From Candidatus Melainabacteria bacterium (GTDB lineage: Bacteria > Cyanobacteriota > Vampirovibrionia > Obscuribacterales > Obscuribacteraceae), in contig DTSE01000524.1 in the NCBI GenBank assembly GCA_012965515.1, forward strand, positions 1 to 47,311: a stretch of DNA of 47,311 nucleotides, given 5' to 3'. Shown one piece after another: positions 10,850 to 19,884 of this stretch. The notes beneath the pieces were generated by a model that worked only from the letters and a program-made list of their open reading frames with translations, had not been told where the DNA came from and did no database searches. A program made the translations under genes and the position numbers. Position 1 is the first letter of the stretch, and every line of letters starts with the position of its first letter.

Positions 10850-11599
10850 TCAGATCACCAAGCCGCCATCTACCTCCAGAATCTTGCCATTGAGAAACTC
10901 ATTTTTGATGCCTGCGATGACAAAGGCTGCGATTTCTTGAGCCTGTCCTAACCGCCTTAATGGCACACGAGTCACGGTGTCTTGCAAAACCTTCTCGTTC
11001 ACAGCTACGTGAGTAGATTCTGTGTCGCAAAATCCCGGAGCCACTCCGAAACATCGAATTCCGATCGACGGCAGTTCTTTTGCCCACACTTTCGTCAATG
11101 CTTCCAGTCCAGCCTTTGCAGCAGAATATGCAGATTGCCCGGCATTGCCTCTCGCTGAGATGGAGCTGATATTTACGATTACGCCTTTGGTGCGCTTTTT
11201 CAACATTGCTTCGACAACGTGCTTGGACACGTAAAATGCGGAAGAAAGATTGGTGGAAATTACCTTCTCCCACATCTGCGAACTGTGTAATTTCAAGCCG
11301 GACGGACTCAACGAAATGAGAGGGGCACTGAAGAGAACACCGACGTTGTTCACCAGTACGTCAATGGATCCAAATTCTCCGACGATTCCCTTAACAGTCT
11401 CTTCAACTTGCCTTTCATCTGTCACATCACAACAGTAAGTACGTAGCTCAGCTCGTCCGGCTAGTGCGGCAAGTCTGTTTTCATCAAGATCAAAAACAAT
11501 TGGTCGCGCTTTCTCTGCAACGAGTTGATTGACGATCTCCAGCCCAAGCCCGCTGGCACCACCGGTAACAATGCAATTCTTTCCTTCCAAAGAAAGCAT
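10850..11599 (-). CDS. Short-chain dehydrogenase/reductase (SDR), FabG-like
   Basis: NAD(P)-dependent oxidoreductase of 249 residues. The cofactor loop is VTGGASGLGLEI, NNVGVL is the NNAG equivalent, the catalytic serine lies in ISSISARGNAG, and the catalytic pair is YSAAK. VAPGFCDTES is the usual PG motif. An in-frame GTG at 11602 would overlap the ACP stop as GTGA. The ATG at 11599 shares its A with that stop (TGATG); either way the genes are coupled. Sitting between an ACP and an adenylation enzyme, it may reduce or oxidise a carrier-bound acyl group, as FabG does. Action on a nucleotide sugar is the alternative. Confidence 0.88.
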   Translation of the reverse strand: MLSLEGKNCIVTGGASGLGLEIVNQLVAEKARPIVFDLDENRLAALAGRAELRTYCCDVTDERQVEETVKGIVGEFGSIDVLVNNVGVLFSAPLISLSPSGLKLHSSQMWEKVISTNLSSAFYVSKHVVEAMLKKRTKGVIVNISSISARGNAGQSAYSAAKAGLEALTKVWAKELPSIGIRCFGVAPGFCDTESTHVAVNEKVLQDTVTRVPLRRLGQAQEIAAFVIAGIKNEFLNGKILEVDGGLVI

Positions 11600-11865
11600 C
11601 ACGTGCTCAGCTTCGAATCCACAAGTTTTCGAATTCCACCGATGCTGTTCATGCTGGAAATCTCGTCAAAGTTCAACTCGAAACCAAATTTTTGCTCGAT
11701 GGCAACTATCAGCTCCATATGCCTGAGAGAATCCCACAGAGACACATCATCCATAGTCATCCCGTCATTTAATGTCGACGGATCGACTTTGAGAACTTCT
11801 TGAAAGAGTTCATCGAGTCCGCTTTTCGGCGCAAGGGGAGAAGAGCTGCTAGGTAAGGTTTGCAT
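11599..11865 (-). CDS. Acyl/peptidyl carrier protein
   Basis: A small (88 residues from ATG 11865) phosphopantetheine carrier. The attachment serine lies in the family motif as DVSLWDSLRHMELI, preceded by an acidic helix and followed by EQKFGFELNFDEISSMNSIGGI, the usual helix II-III region. An in-frame GTG at 11880 would add five residues. As first gene of the run ACP, SDR, adenylation enzyme, NeuD-like acyltransferase, all coupled or nearly so, it is probably a dedicated carrier and not the fatty-acid ACP. It would need a phosphopantetheinyl transferase from elsewhere in the genome. Confidence 0.9.
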   Translation of the reverse strand: MQTLPSSSSPLAPKSGLDELFQEVLKVDPSTLNDGMTMDDVSLWDSLRHMELIVAIEQKFGFELNFDEISSMNSIGGIRKLVDSKLST

Positions 11866-12096
11866 CACGACACCAGCCACTACTGAACAACATCCGACAA
11901 TAATATCAAGTCAGTGCGTACTTCCGAACGCAAAAGTACTCATTGTCACGATAATTCCAGCTTCCTTGGATTCGTTTAACCCCGAATGCAAGCCTGCATA
12001 TGTGCAGTATCGAACTGGCGTTTGGCATTCAAATGACACGAGCCCTCACTCCACAAGATGTTTTTAAATTCATCCAGGGACTACAGACAATTTCAC

Positions 12097-12810
12097 TTAT
12101 GGCGTAGAGCCCAACACCGCAAATGAATTCATGTATTGATGAGCATCTTTACCTTCATTGAAAATCAAATCGAGAATAGATACTCCATGCTCAAAGGGCG
12201 GAAAGAGCTGGCGGTATTCCGGGTAGCCCGCATAGCTCATCCAGATTACCTTGATGCCATGCTGATGGAATAGCTGTTCATCTACGTAAGACTTAGCTGC
12301 TGGACCTGAGTAATAGGTGTCCGCTCCAGCTTGCAAACAAAGGTTGATCAAACGCATGTTTTTGTCGCCTTCAAGTGTATAGTCAGTTGCGTTTGAAATC
12401 GTCGTTTCAATCTTCAAGAGTTCGCATATTTGCTCAAGAAATGCCCGGTTAACATCGCTAAGTTTTCTCGACTCAGTGCGACCGTATAAATTCTCCAGCA
12501 CATCCTTGTACTCGCTGAAGCAAGGGGCCTTTGCATAGTTGTGTAATAAAGTCCGCCAGTGTTCCTTCGCCCAAGAAGTATTAGTTGTCTGCATCTCATC
12601 GATTCGAGCATGAAAATTGCCCTTCGAGTCTACCGGTATAGTCAACCACTCAAGCCCCCTGGATGTCTTGATTTTGTTGCGGTTTCGCCAGTCTCGCCGT
12701 GTAAATTGAACGCAGTCATACAAAATGAACTCGTCGACAAGGTTGATCATGTCGAAGTATCCCTTCCAGGGGATGTAACTCGATTGAAGAATTGCGCAGC
12801 TCTTACCCAT
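12097..12810 (-). CDS. WbqC-like family protein
   Basis: Belongs to the WbqC-like family (PF08889) found in O-antigen and capsule loci. Recognised from AILQSSYIPWKGYFDMI, FILYDCVQFTRRDWRNRNKI and LTIPVD near the N-terminus, and from GADTYYSGPAAKSYVDEQLF and PEYRQLFPPFEHGVSILDLIFNEG near the C-terminus. The 237 residues span the whole family length. To my knowledge no reaction has been firmly assigned. It lies four bases after the WecE-type aminotransferase, which fits a job on an amino-dideoxy sugar. No membrane segment is visible. Confidence 0.88.
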   Translation of the reverse strand: MGKSCAILQSSYIPWKGYFDMINLVDEFILYDCVQFTRRDWRNRNKIKTSRGLEWLTIPVDSKGNFHARIDEMQTTNTSWAKEHWRTLLHNYAKAPCFSEYKDVLENLYGRTESRKLSDVNRAFLEQICELLKIETTISNATDYTLEGDKNMRLINLCLQAGADTYYSGPAAKSYVDEQLFHQHGIKVIWMSYAGYPEYRQLFPPFEHGVSILDLIFNEGKDAHQYMNSFAVLGSTP

Positions 12811-12814
12811 TTTG

Positions 12815-14005
12815 CTAGCTCGACTTTACCGGTGAAAAAAACCGCTCATTTTGATCTTTGAGATGGTTTTCGTCGAATTCGAAAAATTCGCAAATCGAAC
12901 GCACTACAAAGTCAATCTGTTCGCTGGTGAGTTCCACAGAAAGTGGCAAGCGAAGGAGTCGGCTGCTTACGTCGCTCGTCACCGACAAATCTCCGACTTG
13001 CCTGCTGCGAATTTCGGCTCCTGGAGCATCGTGCAAGGGTATGTAGTGAAATACACAGCCGATTTCACGCTCATGCAAAAACTCCATGAGTCGGTCGCGC
13101 GTATCGCGGCACTCAGCCAACAAATAATAGATATGACCGTTTTGCATCGCGGGCTCTGGAACAATGGGTCTGCGCACCAGTCCGACCTCTTCAAGAGGCG
13201 CCAATTTGTGGTGGTATTCAAGCCATCTAGACTGCCTGGCAGACAAAATAAACTCTGCCCGTTCCATTTGAGCCCATAAAAAAGCTGCCTGCAATTCGCT
13301 AGGTAAGTAAGAGGAACCCAAGTCCTGCCACCTATACTTATCAATCTGCCCGCGGAAGAAGCGGCTACGATCAGTGCCTTTTTCTCGAATGATTTCCGCT
13401 CTAGCGATCATGCGTTCGTCATTAATGATTAGCGCGCCTGCTTCTCCAGCGACCAAATTCTTTGTTTCATGAAAACTCAGAGCAGCAAGGCTTCCAAAGG
13501 TACCGAGTGGCCTTTCGCGATATTTAGACATGACTGCGTGTGCGGCATCTTCAACAATGGCAATTCCATCATTGCGACAGATTTCAGCAATTTCAAACAT
13601 ATCGCATCCAACACCAGCATAGTGCACAGGAACGACGGCTCGCGTTTTCTCTGTAATTGCCTTTTTCACCTCGAGCGGATCGATGTTCAGAGTGTCTTCT
13701 CGGATATCGACAAAAACCACATTTGCTCCACGCAGCACAAAAGCATTGGCAGTAGAGACAAATGTGAATGAAGGCATGATCACCTCGTCACCAGGCTGAA
13801 TATCGAGCAAAAGCGCAGCCATTTCGAGAGCAGCTGTCCCAGATGGAGTCAAAAGGGCCCTAGGACATTGCAATGCTTCTTCCAACCAAGTTTGGCAAAG
13901 TCTGGAATATTTTCCATCTCCACACAGTTGCCTGCTGTGGAGCACATCTTTAATGTGCTCCACTTCCTTCCCGGTGATGTACGGATAGTTAAAGGGTACT
14001 CTCAT
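12815..14005 (-). CDS. wecE: dTDP-4-amino-4,6-dideoxygalactose transaminase (WecE/RffA-like)
   Basis: PLP-dependent DegT/DnrJ/EryC1/StrS aminotransferase converting dTDP-4-keto-6-deoxyglucose to a dTDP-4-amino-4,6-dideoxyhexose. The similarity to E. coli RffA is very close: LLDIQPGDEVIMPSFTFVST, ANAFVLRGA, VPVHYAGVGCDM, VEDAAHAVMS, SFHETKN with the PLP lysine, REKGTDRSRFFRGQIDKYRW and FHYIPLH. A longer reading from 14047 adds 14 residues; the ATG at 14005 gives MRVPFNYPYITGKE, which aligns with the RffA N-terminus, so I use it (396 residues). No rmlA or rmlB is present in the window, so its substrate must come from another locus. Strict Fuc4N versus Qui4N stereochemistry is inferred from similarity only. 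Confidence 0.9.
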   Translation of the reverse strand: MRVPFNYPYITGKEVEHIKDVLHSRQLCGDGKYSRLCQTWLEEALQCPRALLTPSGTAALEMAALLLDIQPGDEVIMPSFTFVSTANAFVLRGANVVFVDIREDTLNIDPLEVKKAITEKTRAVVPVHYAGVGCDMFEIAEICRNDGIAIVEDAAHAVMSKYRERPLGTFGSLAALSFHETKNLVAGEAGALIINDERMIARAEIIREKGTDRSRFFRGQIDKYRWQDLGSSYLPSELQAAFLWAQMERAEFILSARQSRWLEYHHKLAPLEEVGLVRRPIVPEPAMQNGHIYYLLAECRDTRDRLMEFLHEREIGCVFHYIPLHDAPGAEIRSRQVGDLSVTSDVSSRLLRLPLSVELTSEQIDFVVRSICEFFEFDENHLKDQNERFFSPVKSS

Positions 14006-14221
14006 TGCTGCAACGCAAAGCCTTTGCCGAATGTTTCTGCTTGGCAAGAATCAAACGAGAATAACAGAGCCCTCGGCATAACCTATGATGCGCTTTTAAT
14101 CAAAGTGCTTAATTACTGTTAGGTTTACCTTGTATTAATGCTTTTACAGAATAGAGCACCTTTTCAAAGTTACACTGAGTTGCTGGAAAATGAGCCGAAC
14201 CTAGTTGTTTGTCTATGAACA

Positions 14222-16366
14222 ATGAGTAAGAGTCGAAACCTCCAGGCAATCCACCTGTCGACGCTGACGAAATTCCGTTGGCTGATCCGTTGTGCTGCTT
14301 TTTTTTCAGTCACCTTGTTCATGACTCTCGTCTTCGTTCGACCGTTTGCAACTTTTGAAATTGATACTGCCGAGATTTCAAAGCTAGCCGGACACACATA
14401 TTTAGTGTCCTTTGACTTTTTGAAGCGCTTTGGTCTGAAACTTGAATCGGGTCGTTCGGCTGAGGAACAAGCATTTTTTACTTTGCTGGAAGATGGAAAG
14501 GTTGTTGGTACGTCGCAAGCTACTCTAGCTCAAATAACTCAGAAAGGGGGCGGCCGATATCTTCACACAGGCAATGCTCTCTATTTCTCAACTAGTGACG
14601 GTTCAGATCCACGCAGCAATGAACACAAGTATACGACTATCGCCAAAGTCATGCCGAGCAACACCGGATTAGCCATCCTTTACTTGTTCTCCCTGCTTTC
14701 CTCAACATTAGCCTTGGTGCAGTGGCTTGCATCAAAGAAAGCACCCTGGCACTCCACCATAACCAAAACGCTGCAAAGAATGTGGCTTTGGTTCTATGTT
14801 TTCGGTGTTCGAGAATTAGGATTTCCCCTGGTCAAGAGTGCCAAAAGTGAACAGGTGAAGATCAACATTTTACGCATCGCGTTCGGACTGATAGTCACCT
14901 ATCGTTCATCTCTAACCGCGATTTCCGCATATTGGTATTACGACCCGGTAGAAGTGTTCGGCACGCCCCTCAATATTCAGTTTCTCTGCGCCCTATTCAC
15001 TGTTTTCCTGGCGAGTATGTACACCATCGGATTTTGCGCCCCAATTGCCGGCTTACTACTATTGTTTACCTACGCTGCAATTGATCGGTATTTGGGTATT
15101 CCAAACTTAGGTTTGTGCGTTTTTCTAATACTTCAGATTACGTTTGTACTTTCCAATGCCGGTCAACTTCTTTCGATTGATCGATTGATCATGGACAGAG
15201 GGCCGCTCCATTTGAAAAGACTGGTTGCACGCCAGTACGGTGTATTTGGCACAGTAAGAAGTAGACAACTTAGTTACTACTACCTAATCACATTCATATC
15301 GTACGCGCTTACCAGTATGGGTGCGGTTTTCTTCCACCTGCAAGACCACTTTTGGATGCAAGGGCACACAGTGGCAGCGATAATGACGAACTCATACATT
15401 TGCTATCAATACCAGTTCTTTCGTGAAGTTGAGGCGCGTTTTCCTCAAGTTCTGGAAGCCATTTCAATGATCGCAATTACGTTCCAGACAATCTTCCAGT
15501 TGTTTATGATCCCCTTAATGTGCGCTTCATGGGGGCGCGTATTCGTAATAGCTTGGGGGGGAATTTTTGTATTGCTTTCTGCTGTCAGTTTGCAACTTTC
15601 CTTTCTACCATTTCTCGAAATCGTGCTTTGGTTGCTATTGTTTTGTCCAGCCGCGATTTTCTCTATGGCCGCGACATCCGTTGATAGGTCATTGAAGACA
15701 TTCGAACTCATCTCGCAAAAAGCGCAGTCTGACTGGATTCCGGTTGGCACTTTAATGGTGGCATTTCTAACATGGGCAGTTTATCCGTTTCACTTTCCAG
15801 TTGGCGAAAAGAATCTGCATTTTAAATCGCTTAGAGCGGCAACGAAGCCGCTCAACGATGCATTTTTCTATATCGGTTGCTGGGTGCCTTGCGTCTTCAA
15901 CAAGGAAGACCTGTCTATGGGTGATTGCTGGATCACAATCAATCGGCAATCCAACAAATCCAGCAAACTTGTACCGATTTCGGCAGCGGACGGATCGCGA
16001 CTTCATTATCATCTGTTCGATCCTCTTTACTTCGGAAACCATCTTGTTTGGAGAAGAACGCTGAGACTTTTGTCCGACCAAGAAATCATTGAACGGCATA
16101 AGCCCGAAGGTTTGAACTACCAACTGATCGAAAAGGTAATCAATTTCGACTATCGAATTAACGGGCATAAAGACCGTCCCACTGTCTATTGGGTTAGCAT
16201 CTACAAGTCCGATTCATTGGGCCGCAGCTACGAAAAAGAACAGAGCAAAAAATACGAAGGTCGACTGATCCACTCATATGGTGTCAGTTTGCCTCCGCAT
16301 ACGGCGTTCGAGAATAAGCTCGGTCAACGGGGATATCAGCCTAATTCTGGCTCGCTCGGAGAGTAA
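14222..16366 (+). CDS. HTTM-like multi-pass membrane protein
   Basis: A 714-residue integral membrane protein. One membrane segment at about 20-40 is followed by an outside loop of about 100 residues, then many segments from about 140 to 540, then a soluble C-terminal domain of about 170 residues. The membrane core resembles HTTM proteins (relatives of vitamin K-dependent gamma-carboxylase): YDPVEVFGTP, YTIGFCAPIAGLLLLFTYA and FVLSNAGQLLSIDRLIMDRG, then HFWMQGHTVAA and a FREVEARFPQVLE segment. I see no catalytic motif I can name. Function in the glycan locus is unknown. It is divergent from wecE and probably co-transcribed with the next gene. Confidence 0.65.
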   Translation: MSKSRNLQAIHLSTLTKFRWLIRCAAFFSVTLFMTLVFVRPFATFEIDTAEISKLAGHTYLVSFDFLKRFGLKLESGRSAEEQAFFTLLEDGKVVGTSQATLAQITQKGGGRYLHTGNALYFSTSDGSDPRSNEHKYTTIAKVMPSNTGLAILYLFSLLSSTLALVQWLASKKAPWHSTITKTLQRMWLWFYVFGVRELGFPLVKSAKSEQVKINILRIAFGLIVTYRSSLTAISAYWYYDPVEVFGTPLNIQFLCALFTVFLASMYTIGFCAPIAGLLLLFTYAAIDRYLGIPNLGLCVFLILQITFVLSNAGQLLSIDRLIMDRGPLHLKRLVARQYGVFGTVRSRQLSYYYLITFISYALTSMGAVFFHLQDHFWMQGHTVAAIMTNSYICYQYQFFREVEARFPQVLEAISMIAITFQTIFQLFMIPLMCASWGRVFVIAWGGIFVLLSAVSLQLSFLPFLEIVLWLLLFCPAAIFSMAATSVDRSLKTFELISQKAQSDWIPVGTLMVAFLTWAVYPFHFPVGEKNLHFKSLRAATKPLNDAFFYIGCWVPCVFNKEDLSMGDCWITINRQSNKSSKLVPISAADGSRLHYHLFDPLYFGNHLVWRRTLRLLSDQEIIERHKPEGLNYQLIEKVINFDYRINGHKDRPTVYWVSIYKSDSLGRSYEKEQSKKYEGRLIHSYGVSLPPHTAFENKLGQRGYQPNSGSLGE
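16358..16363 (+). promoter_or_regulatory. Ribosome binding site GGAGAG for a TTG start
   Basis: GGAGAG lies within the last codons of the HTTM-like gene, five bases before the TTG at 16369. It supports that unusual start, which gives only a two-base gap between the genes. Confidence 0.7.
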
Positions 16367-16368
16367 AG

Positions 16369-18510
16369 TTGCAATCTGCAGGCTTCGAAGCCAAACAGCC
16401 AGAAAAAAACACAGGTGCGACCAATTCGCTTGAGAAGAGTTGCGCACAATTGTTATCCGGTCGAATCTTGATATGCGGTTGCGCCAGTTTACTCGTGCTG
16501 GCCGCTACCGTTTTTGTTTTGAGCTTAGATCACTTAGGCAGCCCGCCTAAAGAGATGGGCGTTCATGACTATCTGGTTGATTGGGCACAGGCGGGGAACA
16601 ACGTAAACCTGCTTTCGCAGAGAGAGGCGCATGCAACCGCTCTCCTGCTGACTGCATTGTTTATCCTGCTTGGCACCAAATTTTCTAATAGGATTGCCCG
16701 AATTAAAGTGCCTCAATTGTGGCTCACTATTTCAAGTTTGCTAGTTTCGTCGTTTTGCTTGGCGGGAGCAGTCTGGTGGCTGGGCGGACCTGTCTCAAAG
16801 TTTGGCTGGGCAGTAATTGCATTGTCCGTTTCTGCCTGTTCATTAGGCAGACGCCATCTGCGAAAAACACCCGTAATGGACAAAATCATTTTGGTGTTAA
16901 TCGGAATGTCCGGATTTCTATGCGTAGGACCAGGGCTGCTTGTTCCGTATGATGCCAGCTGGATGCCGCCAGGATTGTTCATAGAATTTCAGCAAGGCTA
17001 TAGCGTTGTCTCGTCTCAGTTCGACAGAGTCGCGATGGGGCAACAGATATTCAGAGAAGTGAAACCAAACTACGGATTTCTGTTTCCTGTTGTATTCGGG
17101 TTATGGGAAAAGCATAACTTGATGTTCTCGTTCGGCGAAAATATTCAAATCATTCGATGCCTACAGGCTCTTACTGTCGCCCTTTTCTATGGAGCTTACT
17201 GCTGGTACGGACGAAAACGGCCACTGCCAATTTTGTTAGCCGTCTTACTGATATTGCCTTGGTTCCATACGAATCAAATATCGATGGTCTTTCCGAATTT
17301 ATCGTCTTGGAGAAACATCGGATTTCCATTGTCGGCGGTCGTACTCATCCTGTCGTTGCGCCTAGGGGAACGTGCAAGAGCCTTCACGCTGGGTTTCTTG
17401 TCCGTCGTATGTTTATCGATCAATTTGGAAACAGGAATTGCGATTTCAATCGGCTTGGTGTCATTTCTCTACTTTGCTGATTTTCAACCAGGAAAAGCAT
17501 TGTCACTGCGATTTTTGCACAGACTGGCGTCCTTTCTGTCCGGCATCGTTCTGTCTTCGGTCTTGCTGTATTTATGCCTGACTTTATTTCTCGGTTACTA
17601 CCCGGATATATCTGCTTACTTTAGGCACTTGCAAGCAGTGAACAAAATGGTACGGACCGGCTATTCCGGCGGTTTTCGAATCGAATACTCACCAATCGCT
17701 GTTTGGTTCCTTTGTCACTATGTTTATATACTTTTTCGCACTAGCTTGAGCCTGCGTAGGCTCACTCAAAGAGAGTGTTTTAGAACCTTTGTGGTGACGA
17801 CAGGATTAGTATGGAGTGCTTATTATTTCAACCGTCCCCATGAGTGGTACTTTCAACTCCAATTCTTTTTTTATGGATTTCTCTTGATAGACACGGTCAA
17901 GGTTTTGCAGTGCTGGAGATGGAGATCCCCAGCTTTTGAAAACCGCGTCGTTGCTTTTCTTGTAATTACATGTCTCATAGCACCACAGGCTATGATCGCA
18001 TGGCAAACAGGTTGGCCGTACTACGAAAACATACTCCGTCAACTCTTGAAGGGAAAAACTGTTCAAAGAAATGCGGTAATGATTTCGGACATATACGTCA
18101 CTTCAGAAGCGCATCATGAACTAACGGAGAAAGTACAGTTCTTATTAGCAGAGAGCAAAAGGAAGAAAGTGCTATATCTGACAGGCAGCACTGTTCTAAT
18201 TCCAAAACTCTCAAAACTATATTTGAAGACTGATTTCGATGACCCATTTATGGAGTTGGTTTCACCCGAAAGAACCATTAGGTTTATCGATGCCTTGAAG
18301 CAATCAAGCATCCAAGTAATCCTCATCGATTCCGACAAATCCTATCTGTCAGGAGACAAGTATCGACAAGCCTGCTGGCGATACTTTGAGGAACACCTCG
18401 CACCTGAATTTCGGTTATCCTCAACTGAAAAAGGATGGAAGATACTTAAGCGTGTACGTCCAGTAACCGGAAAGGGTGTAAACGCTGTCGAGTTGCAAGA
18501 GTCCAAGTAG
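16369..18510 (+). CDS. Large multi-pass membrane protein, GT-C-like
   Basis: A 713-residue membrane protein with roughly a dozen hydrophobic segments between about 33 and 555 and a soluble C-terminal domain of about 150 residues. A loop reading QFDRVAMGQQIFREVKPNYG, followed by GFLFPVVFG, resembles the first extracytoplasmic loop of GT-C type polyprenyl-phosphate-sugar glycosyltransferases, with an acidic residue (D) where these enzymes keep a catalytic acid. That assignment is tentative. The start is a TTG with a strong GGAGAG five bases before it, inside the preceding gene, so the pair is coupled. It may transfer a sugar at the outer face of the inner membrane. Confidence 0.6.
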   Translation: MQSAGFEAKQPEKNTGATNSLEKSCAQLLSGRILICGCASLLVLAATVFVLSLDHLGSPPKEMGVHDYLVDWAQAGNNVNLLSQREAHATALLLTALFILLGTKFSNRIARIKVPQLWLTISSLLVSSFCLAGAVWWLGGPVSKFGWAVIALSVSACSLGRRHLRKTPVMDKIILVLIGMSGFLCVGPGLLVPYDASWMPPGLFIEFQQGYSVVSSQFDRVAMGQQIFREVKPNYGFLFPVVFGLWEKHNLMFSFGENIQIIRCLQALTVALFYGAYCWYGRKRPLPILLAVLLILPWFHTNQISMVFPNLSSWRNIGFPLSAVVLILSLRLGERARAFTLGFLSVVCLSINLETGIAISIGLVSFLYFADFQPGKALSLRFLHRLASFLSGIVLSSVLLYLCLTLFLGYYPDISAYFRHLQAVNKMVRTGYSGGFRIEYSPIAVWFLCHYVYILFRTSLSLRRLTQRECFRTFVVTTGLVWSAYYFNRPHEWYFQLQFFFYGFLLIDTVKVLQCWRWRSPAFENRVVAFLVITCLIAPQAMIAWQTGWPYYENILRQLLKGKTVQRNAVMISDIYVTSEAHHELTEKVQFLLAESKRKKVLYLTGSTVLIPKLSKLYLKTDFDDPFMELVSPERTIRFIDALKQSSIQVILIDSDKSYLSGDKYRQACWRYFEEHLAPEFRLSSTEKGWKILKRVRPVTGKGVNAVELQESK

Positions 18511-18603
18511 ATTGCCTTAAGTTCGAAAAGAAATGTCTTCTTCCAGATGAACTCGTATCAATGTAGGATTCCATCGCTTGATAAGGCGCTATGATCCATC
18601 CCT

Positions 18604-19779
18604 ATGGCGCTCTCGCTCACCGACCGAGAAGAAAGAAGTAACGCTGTCACATCGCAGATAGGCTCAGAATGCCTGCGGACTGCCGGCGCGGCTACTGCCG
18701 AGCTAAAATTGCAGGACGTTAATGTTCAAAGCACGGTCAAAGACAATCGCCTGTTTTTCATCGAATTTCTGCGCTGCTTCGCCATCATGCAAGTGATGCT
18801 GTTGCACGCGTCTGCACCTTTCGCTGTTGCAACCTCAGCCAAAGGGCTTTTCTGGGTCGGCTGCATACTCGACTCTTTTGCGCGTTCTTGTGTTCCACTA
18901 TTCTTGCTGATTAGTGGGATGCTTCTACTCTCCAGCCGGCAGAATGAAAGCGCCGTCGACTTTCTCAAACGCAGGTTTTGGCGTGTGGGTGCTCCTTTGA
19001 TTGCATGGACAATCATTTACACTGGCTGGCGTTTGAGTAAAGGAGCACATCTGGACTGGGTTAACATCATCAATCAACCCGCCTGCTACCATTTGCAATA
19101 TCTCTACTATCTAATCGGTCTGTATCTGGCGACCCCCATTTTGAGAGCATTCTTGAGGGGTTCGAACAAGCAGGAGGTAGTTTATTTTCTCGCCCTGTGG
19201 CTCATCGCAACAAGCATTTTTCCGACAATAAGCAGTTTAAGCGGACTACAGCCGCCAATTTTGTTTACAGTGACAACCGGCTTCTCCGGATATTTCATCC
19301 TCGGGTATGCACTGCGTAATTACCAAATTCCAGCTAACCGAAATCTACAATTCGGACTGATCGCATGTGCGTGCCTTGCCATAACTGTTTTGGGCACGTA
19401 CTTCCTTACGTTCAGCCAACCAAATCCGCAACTCAACGAAGCACTGTTCAACTATTCCAGCCCTCAGATCATCGTCTATTCAGCGATTTTATTCCTGGCT
19501 GCAAAATCACTTACCTTCAAATTCTCCACCCCGGCCGGACGCCTCACAGCACGGTGTATTGAGTCATTGAGTACTGCCAGCTTCACAATTTACCTCGTAC
19601 ATCCATTGTTCTTGGATTTCGTATCCACAAAATTGAAATGGATAATTGCTCTAGATGCACATCGCTCTTTTCTGACGGTTGGCTACCTTTTTGCCGTCGC
19701 GCTTGTGACACTTTCGCTCTCCTGGCTGTTTTTCCTTGCCTGCAGGTTACTAAAGGTTCCTTCCTGGATCGCTCCCTGA
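18604..19779 (+). CDS. Acyltransferase family 3 membrane protein (OatA/WecH-like)
   Basis: Integral membrane protein that probably O-acetylates the glycan or its lipid-linked precursor. The signature is IEFLRCFAIMQVMLLHASA, in which Arg57 and His68 form the R-x10-H pair of the family. FWRVGAPLIAWTIIY, YHLQYLYYLIGLYLATPIL and TIYLVHPLFLDF are the other usual blocks. About ten membrane segments fill residues 53-385. The first 45 residues are polar and atypical. The 391-residue length is normal for the single-domain type without a periplasmic SGNH domain. It follows the 16369 gene by 93 bases. Confidence 0.88.
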   Translation: MALSLTDREERSNAVTSQIGSECLRTAGAATAELKLQDVNVQSTVKDNRLFFIEFLRCFAIMQVMLLHASAPFAVATSAKGLFWVGCILDSFARSCVPLFLLISGMLLLSSRQNESAVDFLKRRFWRVGAPLIAWTIIYTGWRLSKGAHLDWVNIINQPACYHLQYLYYLIGLYLATPILRAFLRGSNKQEVVYFLALWLIATSIFPTISSLSGLQPPILFTVTTGFSGYFILGYALRNYQIPANRNLQFGLIACACLAITVLGTYFLTFSQPNPQLNEALFNYSSPQIIVYSAILFLAAKSLTFKFSTPAGRLTARCIESLSTASFTIYLVHPLFLDFVSTKLKWIIALDAHRSFLTVGYLFAVALVTLSLSWLFFLACRLLKVPSWIAP

Positions 19780-19884
19780 TTCAGGGTCTCGCGAACTATT
19801 AACTCCAGCAAATCCCTACAGACAACAAAAGAATTATCCTTTGATGCGACAGTACAGCCCTCTTTTCTCACTTTTTCGAAACTA

